Shown here: positions 34,829 through 44,653 of the stretch, piece after piece
Position numbering within the stretch: the first letter of the stretch is position 1
How the letters are laid out: each line of letters starts with the position of its first letter
Origin: Oreohelix idahoensis
Lineage: Eukaryota > Mollusca > Gastropoda > Stylommatophora > Oreohelicidae
Direction: 5' to 3'
Assembly (NCBI GenBank): GCA_024509875.1
Contig: JAMPIV010019869.1
Span: forward strand, 535,001-599,000
DNA length: 64,000 nucleotides
Notes under the pieces: model-generated
What the model saw: only the letters and a program-made list of their open reading frames with translations
Told to the model about the DNA's origin: nothing
Database searches by the model: none
Translations under genes and position numbers: made by a program

Positions 34829-35987
34829 CCTAGTAGACATTGTTAATATCTTATTTCTCTATAGAAGATATCTGACACCTAGCCCCTTGTAGACATTGTT
34901 CATCCCTTATTTCTCTATAGAAGATATCTGACACATAGCCCCTAGTAGACATTGCAATTTCTCTGTAGAAGATATCTGACATGTAGTCCCTAGTAGAATT
35001 GCTCATCTCTTATTTCTCTATAGAAGATATCTGACACGTAGCCCATAGTACAGTAAACATTGTTCATCTCTTATTTCCCTATAGAAGATATCTGACACGT
35101 AGTCCCTAGTAGACATTACTCATCTCTTATTTCTCTATAGAAGATATCTGACACGTAGCCCCTAGTAGACATTGTTCATCTCGTATTTCTCTATAGAAGG
35201 TGTCTGACACGTAGTCCATAGTAGACATTGTTCATCTCTTATTTTTCTCTATAGAAGATATCTGACACGTAGCCCCTAGTAGACATTGTTCATCTCTTAT
35301 TTCTCTTTAGAAGATATCTGACACTTAGCCCCTAGTAGACATTGTTCATCTCTTATTTTTCTCTATAGAAGATATCTGACACGTAGCCCCTAGTAGACAT
35401 TGTTCATCTCTTATTTTTCTCTATAGAAGATATCTGACACGTAGCCCCTAGTAGACATTGTTCATCTCTTATTTCTCTTTAGAAGATATCTGACACGTAG
35501 CCCCTAGTAGACATTGTTCATCTCTTATTTTTCTCTATAGAAGATATCTGACACGTAGCCCCTAGTAGACATTGTTCATCTCTTATTTTTCTCTATAGAA
35601 GATATCTGACACGTAGCCCCTAGTAGACATTGTTCATCTCTTATTTCTCTTTAGAAGATATCTGACACGTAGCCCCTAGTAGACATTATTCATCTCTTTA
35701 TTTCTCTGTAGAAGATATCTGACACGTAGTCCCTAGTAGACATTGCTCATCTCTTACTTTTTCTGTAGAAGATATCTGATACGTAGCCCCTAGTAGACAT
35801 TGCAATTTCTCTGTAGAAGATATCTGACACGTAGCCCCTAGTAAACATTGCAATTTCTCTGTAGAAGATAGTTGACACGTAGTCCCTAGTAGACATTGCT
35901 CCTCTTATTTCTCTATAGAAGATATCTAACACGTAGTCCCTAGCAGACATTTCTCACTTTTTCTGTAGCAGTCACGTAGTCCTAGCA
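34829..35987. repeat. Satellite array, 21 monomers of ~48-60 bp
   Basis: The monomer is about 56-58 bp: TAGTAGACATTGTTCATCTC, then TTATTTCTCTATAGAAGATATC, then TGACACGTAGCCCC. Copies with 'atttttctctatag' (58 bp, 'L') and 'atttctctttag' (56 bp, 'S') alternate as L-L-S in the middle (about 35340-35690), giving a 172-bp higher-order unit repeated nearly perfectly. Three copies (near 34950, 35795 and 35845) lack the 'gttcatctctt' piece and are 48 bp long. The edges are more diverged, as expected for an array homogenised at its centre. Confidence 0.95.
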
Positions 35988-36131
35988 GTAAATAAATATT
36001 AGACAAACATAAAGGTATGTTTTCAGGCACTCGTAAGAAATAAAGAAGTAGAACACTAGACAACAAAAAAAAAAAACAACAGACGTGAGTGGCTTACCCA
36101 GGATTTGAACCCCGGACCTTCCGTGCGAGCG
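35988..36131 (-). mobile_element. tRNA-derived SINE copy
   Basis: The segment 'acaaacataaaggtatgttttcaggcactcgtaagaa' to 'cccaggatttgaaccccggacc' matches 54650-54770. On the minus strand GGTTCAAATCC (36101-36111) is a Pol III B box of tRNA type. The A-box end is lost in this copy. It lies inside the satellite, separating the regular array from its degenerate part. Confidence 0.7.
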
Positions 36132-36139
36132 TACATTTT

Positions 36140-36490
36140 GGACACATGGTCAATAGATGATATCTTGCGTGTAGTCATTAGCAGACTTCGGTGACATACG
36201 ATGAAGCAGACAAACGCTACACATGTTCGACAGCGGACATCTTCACGTAGTCTCGTAACAAACGTCGTATGTAGTTATAAGCAGACTCCTCTCACGTACT
36301 CTCTAGCCAACATCTCTCACATAGGCTGTAGTATACGTTTCTCAGTATCTCAAGACTTCTCTCACTTAGTCTCTAGCAGACTGCTCTCCCATGTTCTCTA
36401 GCAGACATATTTCTCGTCGACTATAGCAGACGTGTCTCATTTCTGTGTAGCAGACATCTCTCACTTAGTGCTTCATAAATGTCTCTCAGT
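36140..36490. repeat. Degenerate extension of the satellite
   Basis: About ten short (25-35 bp) units built on 'tctctagcagacatctctcac' with 'acgtag/acttag' boxes. They look like truncated and diverged monomers of the main array. They continue to about 36485. Confidence 0.75.
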
Positions 36491-36555
36491 TGGTATCCAG
36501 TGTTGCCAGATGAATATTGTGTAAAAATCAAACACCTTCACAAAAAAGCAAAAAA

Positions 36556-36600
36556 AAAAAAAAAAAAAGAAGCCAAACATAAAAAAATTCGCGCCCCCCA
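36556..36600. repeat. Poly-A tract
   Basis: A ~20-base A run with nearby A-rich sequence ending at a C run. It may be the tail of a decayed retroposed copy; nothing upstream is recognisable. Confidence 0.6.
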
Positions 36601-36726
36601 CATTCATACTCACATTACAAAAAAGCTCCAGATCGAGGTCATCAATGACATTCCCGCTGGAACCTTCGCATTATACTTTGTCACAAGTATAGTGTTATAT
36701 CATTATTGACGATACAGTGAAGTCTT

Positions 36727-37085
36727 TGTCACGGATTGCCTCCCCTGCTTTGCAGTAGTGGTCCAACAGTGACCAAAACTCAAGAGTATCTAATATTGGC
36801 TTCCAAGGTATCTACCTGCGCGCAAGATTGCTCTTGGCAGAGATGTAGATAGAAGATTAATGACACTTGTGCCTTTAGGGAGCATTCACAAGATATTTCC
36901 AGAAGTCACGAACAATGTTGCATTGGGCTGAACAATTCTTAACGCATTATATCTAGTCCGTCGCCTTTTTTGAAGGATTTAAGCAATGATTTAGCCCGTT
37001 TAAGCCCCCAGTTGCCCAGTTGGTGTAATCCAACGAAATCCCTCTTATAAGGTATAGCTCTGTTTAGAGGTAAATATATGCGTAA

Positions 37086-37180
<95 letters not shown>

Positions 37181-39303
37181 TCTGGCTCATACGTTTGCTT
37201 TAATACTTATAACTCAATCAATTATTATTGTTTAGTTTTAAAACAACAGGTAACAAATTTAATAGCGAATTAGTCTTTAACAGGTTAAAATAAATATGGA
37301 AAGATTAGTGAAATTTTGATGGATATAAAGTTCTCGTCATTGAGACATAAGTGAGAATTTAACCTTATACTTAAAGTTTAACTTAAATGTCCTTTTTGCT
37401 GGTGTCCTTTATTTAGCACTTAGCTTGTATGAGTGAGTCCTGCCGCCTAGGTTTTCGGTACGTTGTTATGGTGATGACTGTACTTATCTCACACGAGTGG
37501 CGTAGTAACTTCAGTGCTTCATACTGTCCGATAGCTTGTAACCACGTACTTTTTTAAAGAAAAAAATAGACAAAAATGCCTCTGCTAAGTACACTGAGTT
37601 GGAAGTTTAACAGGCGCATCCTCTCGTTGTCCACCCACCAATGTTAATCTCTCAGAAGAGTTAAATTCTTGAGTATACACAGTGCAACTCAGGAAAGATG
37701 AATAAAATTCACCAATATTCCTGTGGGTATTAACTGGGACAATGTGTCTGGACAGTGCAAGAAATGATTTGTGACTGAATTAACATTAACGTTTACATAA
37801 ATCTCACAAAATGATATGCTACACTTGAGGCACATATGATGTAGTCATCACTCATCACTGCTCCAGTCGGAGTCTGGGGTCACCTCTGCTGTCGGGTTTT
37901 TCCGCACGACTAGCCAGAAGAAATCACAAGCGCTTGCTGTAGTGGTTCATGAATATACTATTTCCGTATGTTGAGGTTGCCAGCCTCATATATTTAACCA
38001 CTTAGCAAGAAAACATGTTAAATTCACATTTGTAAAAGAAATGTTCACAACTTACCCCATATTTTAGGAATACGCAATCTCCCTTCACAGGTTTCAGATG
38101 GACACGGGCAATTTCGGTGCATATGCCCTCGAATCAATTTCGTCTGAGAAATTCCTCTTATGACAGTGTTATGTGATACACTTGGCCTGGGAAACTAGTA
38201 ATTCCTCTTCGACGGGGTTCTGCGATACACTTGGTCTGTGATATTATTTCTCTTATGACTGATGGTCCAATTCCTAGGTTTCCAGTCTTGTATTAATAAA
38301 GTACTGGTCCATGAAGTTTTACAGTCTGTGTATTTAAATATGCAGGTTTACTCTTAAGGTTTCAGAGTTGCCCAAATACTGTCGATCTGTCACTTGTGAT
38401 ATAGGAATTCTAGGTCCGATTCTTCTCTTTCTGGCTTCATTTGAGTTGCTCGGTTGAAGTTGTGAAGCTGTCTGTTCTGTGCCTCTGAGTTCACTAGATT
38501 ATATATCTCATTCTCAGTTCAAATCACAGATTGTGTTTCCGCCGAATGTTCCAATAAAATTGATTATATATTCCGGCTCTCACTTCAAACCAATCAAATC
38601 TCTAGCACTGTTTGGGTGGGGAAGTTTTAATTCCAAATATCCCCCGCGTGTTTAAAATTAAATTTAAAATTCCACGCGTGACCTCTATATAATACTGCAT
38701 AATGCTTCCGATGACATCTATCTGTATCTTCACAATCTTGTGACCATGTTGTCCTGGCATAATGTCTTCCGCCAAGATATCTCTCCAGACAGATTATCTG
38801 TGATAAAGATTATCTGTGATAATGATGTAGACAGGGCCCAACGGAAACTATTATCTCATAATTGCCCGTGTTTTCGTGCCTTCTTCAGACAGTCGCACAA
38901 AAGGGTCGCCGGCCACTTAGATAAACAATACGGTTGTAAAACGACCATCGTCTTTTATCAAAAGGTGGCTCGGCTGATGGAATGAGATAAACGTGTTACC
39001 GCTGACCGGTGATACTGATCGGGTATTGTTACGATAGTCACACCGTTCACTTGGCAGAACGTAAATACGTCTGAGGAGTGGTAAGCAAGATAAAGCAAGT
39101 CCTATAGCAGATACTTCTGTAGGGAAGTGGAGACTTCTTCCTACTAGATTCAGCATAGAGAGTAAAATAATGAAAGGGCATAAAATAAGCCAAATAACAG
39201 TGATGATTGAGAGGAAGAGAAAAATGAAGAAAAAAGTGATACTGCCGTAGGGCTAAAGGTGTGAGAGATCACACAAAAGAACATGCACAAACCATTCTGT
39301 CAC
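36727..39303 (-). repeat. 3' LTR of element D (~2.58 kb)
   Basis: It starts TGTCACGGATTGCCTCCCCTG and ends CATTCTGTCACA, so its ends read TGTNAC...GTCACA. It matches the two solo LTRs at 44659-47064 and 52931-56820. Shared blocks include the first ~300 bp and the hairpin GAGGTTGCCAGCCTC near 37970. On the minus strand a purine-rich tract (GTGATGGGGTG) precedes the LTR start, as a polypurine tract should. It contains the TA microsatellite at 37087-37174. Confidence 0.7.
37087..37174. repeat. (TA)n microsatellite, ~88 bp
   Basis: TA dinucleotides with one slip near the right end, inside the LTR of element D. Confidence 0.95.
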
Positions 39304-39399
39304 ACACCCCATCACTTAAGATATTGCATTAAATATCCAGGTTTGGGCGTGAACCTTTGCGTGGTTATTGTGCACTAGTCTCTCTTTCTCCCGTAGAGT

Positions 39400-40110
39400 T
39401 TTCCTCTCTTCCCTCCACTGGTTGTCTGCTCAAATTGTCAGCTCCCATATTTTCCTTTCCCTGTATGTACTCAACTTGAAAAGCGTACATTTGGAGAAGC
39501 AGACTCCACCGCATGAGACGTCAATTTAACGACTTAGACGCAGCCAGTAACATTATGGGTTGCTGGTCACATTGTACCACGAATTTTACCCCGTACAAGT
39601 AGGCTTGGAACTTCGTGGTTCCCCAAATAAGTGACAAACACTCCTTCTCCATGGTGGAGTAATTACTCTCTGCTGCGTTTAGCTTCCGACTGGCGTACGC
39701 GACCGGAAAGAGGGTCGTTGGGTCTCTGATCCCTTGTTGTGGCAAGGTAGCTCCAACCCCAATGTTACTGGCGTCCGTACGCAAAATAAAGGGTTTAGTC
39801 AGATCAGGCAATTGTAGGATGGGTGTGGAGGTGAGATGTTTTTTCAACGACGTGAAGACCTCCTCACACTCCGCAGTCCATACCACCTTATCGGGGTGTC
39901 CCTTCTTCGTCAGGCCCGTGAGGGGGGCGCTAAGGGCATTGACGTTTTTCATGTACCTCTGATAAAACCCACATAGCGCTACGAATGACATCACGTCTTT
40001 CTTAGTAACGGGCCTGGGCGCGTTACGCAACTTTTCCACGTTCTTTTCGATTGGGAACATACACCCGTTCGATATGGTATGCCCTAAAAATTCCAACTGT
40101 TTAAATCCAA
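39400..40110 (-). pseudogene. Element D RNase H domain
   Basis: The frame 39521-40096 starts MEFLGHTISNG, carries the connection segment (FYQRYMKNVNAL) and RNase H motifs: RTDASNIGVGA, MEKECLSLIW and QCDQQP. A TGA at 39518-39520 ends it. In the same frame beyond the stop the sequence continues RLMRWSLLLQMYAF and then ENMGADNLSRQ, which includes the last catalytic Asp and the tether. The domain is thus complete except for one nonsense codon. This differs from element A, where the same part is deleted. Confidence 0.85.
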
Positions 40111-40149
40111 TCTGACACTTAAAGGGCCTTGCTGTTAATCCCGTGTCCT

Positions 40150-40914
40150 TCAGTCGTTTAACAGAAGACGTAGAGCGGTCACATGCTCTTCGAACGTTTC
40201 TGTCGCTATCGAGATATCGTCCATGAAATTATGGACGTCCGGGTGTTGCAAAGGGGCTATTAACTCTCTCATGATACGAGTAAACACTCCAGGTGCATTA
40301 CTCAAGCCAAACGGGAGCACCTTAAACTCGTAATGTCCTTCCATTGTGCTAAACGCGAGCAATGGTCGAATCTCTTTTTTTTTTACAGGAATTTGATAGT
40401 AACCTTTGCTGAAATCCATCTTAGAGACGAAATGAGCTTTGCTCAGTTTAGCAAATAAAAGGTTCTGATCTAGCAAAGGCTGTGCCTGGTATTCAGTTAC
40501 TGCGTTTAGCCTCCGGTAATCAATACAGAGCCTGTGCTCTCCGGATGGCTTCCTGAGGAGTACCACACTAGGGCTGTAGGGAGAGTCTGATTTAGCGATG
40601 ATGTCCGCTTCGAGTAAATGCTTGGTTTCTTCCCTCAAAGCGGTGGCTTTAGCGTAGGGGAGAGGATATGGTTTTACACTGACCGGCGTCGGGTCTAACA
40701 CCTTCATATCAAATTCGTCTAAATGGGTGAGCCCGGGCTGGTCGGTGAGCACTCCTCTAAAATCCCTTAAAAGTTGCACCACTTGGCTATTTTCTATCTC
40801 TGATAGCTGTGGGCACGTTTTCACGTCCTCATACGTTTCTTGGTGTCGGAGGGGGTACTCCACTTCGGTGTGAGTTTCAAAGTCTACTTCCGACGCGAGA
40901 GCCAGAGTCATCAA
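40150..40914 (-). pseudogene. Element D reverse transcriptase domain
   Basis: This 254-codon frame begins in the linker after integrase and enters RT at LTDQPGLTHLDEFDMK. It shows YSPSVVLLRKPSGEHRLCI, VSKMDFSKGYYQIPV (first catalytic Asp), LPFGLSNAPGVF and NFMDDISIATE (FMDD, about 40212-40230). It ends at LRLLLND, frameshifted relative to the RNase H frame. A run of T at 40374-40384 (Lys codons) is A-rich slippage-prone sequence in the palm. The GTG/ATG given as start is internal to the polyprotein. Confidence 0.9.
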
Positions 40915-42148
40915 GTGTACAGGTTCCGCTACAGGTCGTTCGATGTATTGTTTAAGGTGGTTTATGTGATAAATTTACTTCTTTCCTCGGACGGCTATTT
41001 TATAGTTGGTCCGGGAAATTTTATCCACGACACTGAACGGTCCTTGCCACCCCATGTAGAGTTTGTTGGTGCTGCTGGGCAGGAGCATCAACACTTTATC
41101 TCCCACACTTAATACGCGTGCTTTTGACGTGCTACACGCACGTTTTCGTCGGCTGTCTCCCAGCCGATTTTCAACCTTTCCTTCAGCTCTGTGACGTACT
41201 GAGAGGCCGTAGTGACAGTTTCGTCTGCCTTGGCATCAGTCCACGTCCTCATCAGAGCCTCAAGTGGTCCTTTGATGGGCCACCCAAACAGTAGCGTGGC
41301 AGGAGGCACGCCAGTAAATCGGTGGGGCACCTCTCTATAGGCAAACAGGGCTGCCGACAAGAACAAATCCTCGTCCTCTTGTTTCTCTTGTGCCAGTTTG
41401 CGTAATATAGTGATGAGGGTGCCGTTGAACCGCTCTACCTGCCCGTTCCCTTGGGGCCAATAAGGAACGGTGTGTATATGCTTCGTGCGGAAGACTCTAA
41501 ACACCACCTCCATCAGTTTCCCCCTGAATTGGGACCCATTATCAGTCAGAATTTCTTGAGGGAAACCCAGTCTCGTAAAGATCGAGAGTAAGGCCTCTGC
41601 GATATGCACAGAATCGATGGAGGAGACAGCGACAGCTTCTCCCCACATGGTGCGTGTATCTACCAGAGTCAAGATATACTTGTTTCTCCTCCTAGTTCTT
41701 TCGAACGGTCCCACCAAATCTACACCGACTCTTTCAAAGGGAATGCCTGTAATAGACATCTCTCCTAGCGTGGCGGGAGCCGTCCAATGCTTAGGCGTCA
41801 CCCTTTGGCATTGGGGACATGACTTAACATAACGCTGGATGTCAGCGTTCACTCCCGGCCAGAAATAATGGTCCCGATGCGTTGCATGGTAGCCCCCTGC
41901 CCCATATGACCACCAAATGAGGTGGAATGCCCCATTTCTAGAACCTGAGTTCTATATGAGGACGGCACTACAAGCTGAGAGTGCTCTTGTCCCCATTTAT
42001 TCGTTTTCCGGTACAAAAACCCTTCTTTAGTATAGAAGTCACCGGGCTGAGGAGGACGGTGGCCAGTAGGCAGTTTCTTGAAGCAGGCAGTCAAGGTAGG
42101 GTCTTCTACCTGAGCTTTCTTAAGCATCTCGGGGACGGGATTAGACAA
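40915..42148 (-). pseudogene. Element D integrase
   Basis: 42148 to 41849 encodes the linker and zinc-binding domain (GHSTSFGGHMGQG), shifted near 41868. 41852 to 41109 encodes SCPQC and the DDE core: VDLVGPF, LTLVDTRTMW (Asp), LTDNGSQFRG (Asp) and GQVERFNGTL (Glu), all intact. After a 1-nt shift near 41109 the GPY/F-type module follows (WQGPFSVVDK, about 41020-41045), with one stop near 40978. The homologous site of the 49-base run in element A is uninterrupted here (about 41437-41455), so this copy serves as the reference for that defect. Confidence 0.88.
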
Positions 42149-42299
42149 CTTATCTGACTTCAGCTTGCTTCGCTTGCGCCATAGTCTGCACCGCGGCCAG
42201 AACTAGGGGCTGGGAAGGATTTCCCAAATAGACATATTTGCAACCAAAGAATAAGGTCATAGATGGGGTCCGCAAGGATGGCCGCCTTTATTCTGCCTT

Positions 42300-43120
42300 C
42301 TACATATCGTGATTAAGGGGCGCAGCGCTTCGGTCCGCACATCTTATCTCTATAGTTTCTTCAGTAATCTGATCGGGCCTCACGTGGGCCTCCGAAACTA
42401 CAGATTCATAGTCCAGCCCTGAATCATATAAGCAGGTCACGGGGGCCCCATTCACGAAGACTTCTTCCGTTACTGAGGGGTGGCGAGAGCCTTCTTCTGA
42501 CTTTAGGGCCCGAGCCTTTTCCTCCGTTCCTGTCAACATGCAAGCTGCATGATGAGGGGCTGATTTTTGTCCACGACAGTCCACAGAGTTATGAGTATTC
42601 GTTTTGCAAAATTTGCAATATTTCTTGCGGGGCTCCTGGGGCTGACTAACTTGAGGTCCCGAAGGTTTCTGTTTGCCATGTTCTGGGTTGTGTGGTGGTG
42701 CTGATTTGTTAGAGTATGTACTTTTGGTTTCCGTGAAGGGGCGCTCCTTTTGTTTAGGGTGACTATCGTTGTGGCGCCTTTTATCTGGGTTAGCTTCCGA
42801 CTGGGCGCTCTGGTACCGATCAGCAAACAGTACCACCTGATCAAGAGTTTCGGCTCCCTTCTCCGCCAGGAACCGTCTCATGTCTGGGATGAGCAAATCC
42901 TTAAACTGCTTCACGATAATCATTTCTTGCAACCATTCATAAGATTCATCGAAGGCGCTGAATGATCCCCACTTCTCCAAGGACATAGTCAGACGTGTAG
43001 CAAACTGCTTATACGACTCGTCTTTGTGCGTCTTGGCTTCCCGGAATTTGCACTGAAAAGTGTGTGCATTCAGCTGAAAATGCTGCAGCAGGGACTTTCT
43101 TCAACAACTCATAAGATGCT
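42300..43120 (-). pseudogene. Element D Gag C-terminal half and protease
   Basis: From about 43120 fragments read SYELLKK, then after a shift HFQLNAHTFQCKFREAKTHKDESYKQFATRL. The 228-codon frame (42300-42986) continues the SCAN-like region (MIIVKQFKDLLIPDMRRFL, LDQVVLFADRYQSAQ). It then has a basic Pro/Lys/Ser linker, a CCHC knuckle (CKFCKTNTHNSVDC, about 42585-42625) and retropepsin with CLYDSGLDYESVV (about 42400-42440). A deletion of about 35 bp with a shift near 42310 removes part of the protease before its second conserved box; the frame after it reads RYVEGRI. The coiled-coil N-terminus is absent. Confidence 0.85.
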
Positions 43121-43192
43121 GTAAAAGGGTGGGAGGATTCTTAAGATGTTGTAAAGGGGTGGGAGGATTCTTAAGATGCTGTAAAGGGGTGC
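43110..43192. repeat. 30-bp unit repeated three times
   Basis: The unit AAGATGCTGTAAAGGGGTGG-GAGGATTCTT occurs three times head to tail, exactly where the Gag of element D loses homology. Confidence 0.85.
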
Positions 43193-43299
43193 GGGAAATC
43201 TAAAAGGTTAAGAAAAGTTGGCTTAGATTATCTCAGTTGTTATGCTTGCTTTTCTTTAAATTCCATTGAGGATCCCTAAAGTAGAACCATCATTCTTCT

Positions 43300-43416
43300 A
43301 TTTTGTATCTGTGCCAAGAGTAATCTTGAGCGAAGGTAGATACCATTGAAAACCCTCATCATTATACTCTTTTGACCACTGTTTGACCACAATTGCGGAG
43401 CAGGGGAGACAATCAC
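43300..43416 (+). repeat. Element-D-type LTR, terminal fragment
   Basis: About 115 bp matching the last part of the solo LTR at 46945-47064 (gccaagagtaatctt ... gcggagcaggggaga-caa). It is in plus orientation, opposite to element D beside it. Confidence 0.65.
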
Positions 43417-44653
43417 ACCGGGTCTTCTTAATCCACTTAATGTTTGTCTCAAATTCTCTTCTCCTTGAAATTGATATGTAAAATGCATGTGAGAATAAAT
43501 GTATTCAGTATGAAAGGAAGGGCAGAATGTCAGACGGGCCTGTGTGCCCAATCCTCAACCCTTTGAAAATAAAGTTCGTTCCTTCGTTCGTTCGTTCGGT
43601 CTCCGTGTGTTCTTCGGTCTCACTCTACCTCTTACCCTGGGGATTTCAGAACAAGGACTGCATTGTAATGCTCTCAGCAGATTTCCTCAGTGTGTGTACT
43701 ATCCACCGCCAGCGTTCGTCTTCTCACCTCTTGTTCCACTGGCTTGTGTCTGGTTCTTGAAATCTGTTCCACATAAACCTAGCCACTTTAGTCCTATTCT
43801 GCGCACGGACCCATTTGTGAAAGTCTGTAGCATTTTGGTTGCTATTTTTAAATTGTTCTCCATGTTTTACACAATAGGACTAACGTGGCATTTGAATTTA
43901 AGATTCTGATTTTTGTATTTGATTTGATTTCTTGTGATCTCCATATATTTCCTAATGCAATGAAAGCTTCTTTAACCTTATTCTTATGTTGATATCATTG
44001 TCCGTCCCTCCAACTGTGTCTATATTTTTTGCCAAGGTATATGTATGATTCTACATCTTGTAGTGGTGTTTCTTAAGTGCAGTCTTGTTCTCGTTTCCTG
44101 CATATCCTCGTCTTATCTTCCATTTTTCTTTATCAGTGTCCTGTCATTGACCGCAGCTCTCTTTAAACTTAAATGGTTTCATTTTATAATCCATACGCAA
44201 TGGCCTTACTTGCCATTATTGATTCCTTACATGGTTAACCATTAGCTTCCCATCGATCGTAAGATGAGAAAAATCTGATTTACAAAAACATCATCTATAA
44301 ATATCTATCTCTTCCTTAACAATAGACAGACTCTACTAAAACTCGTAATCACACACTATGGTAGTGATCATCTGACGTAACAGATACAGCAAACTGTGGG
44401 TTCATTGTGTACGTATTTTAAAGCGTACTTTTGTTTGATTTACACATTTTGTTCTAGCGGTGCAATGGCGGGTTCTGCTTACATGACATCTGCGCCAGTT
44501 ATGTCATGTCTCCGAGTGTAGAGAACAATCATTTTCATTGTTCAAAATAGTGTGATTGAGCAGCTGTGCGTGTTATTATTGTAATAACCACTAATTATGT
44601 TTTATGTATGAGTTTGTATGTGCGAGAGAGACGGAAAGAGAGAGAGGGAGAGA
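43417..44653. other. No gene; dispersed repeat and (TTCG)n tail
   Basis: 'aaaataaagttcgttccttcgttcgttcgttcg' at about 43565-43600 looks like the simple-repeat tail of a LINE or SINE. 43605-43720 is related in reverse to 13380-13480. A GA-rich microsatellite (44621-44657) ends at the solo LTR. No coding frame is convincing. Confidence 0.55.

Larger units (their letters stand above)
36727..43120 (-). mobile_element. Element D: Gmr1-like LTR retrotransposon, 5' truncated
   Basis: Right to left: Gag-protease (42300-43120, N-terminus missing), integrase (40915-42148), RT (40150-40914), RNase H (about 39400-40110) and a 2.58 kb 3' LTR (36727-39303). Integrase lies upstream of RT. The domains are closest to element A by eye (FMDD, DNGSQF, CLYD.G box). 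The 5' LTR is not at the expected place; Gag is lost near a triplicated 30-bp repeat at 43110-43190. Breaks include a TGA in RNase H, frameshifts in integrase and a deletion in protease. Confidence 0.85.

Noticed and set aside
34829..35987. CRISPR-like array
   Set aside because: Repeats are contiguous monomers without unique spacers, in a eukaryotic context. It is a satellite.
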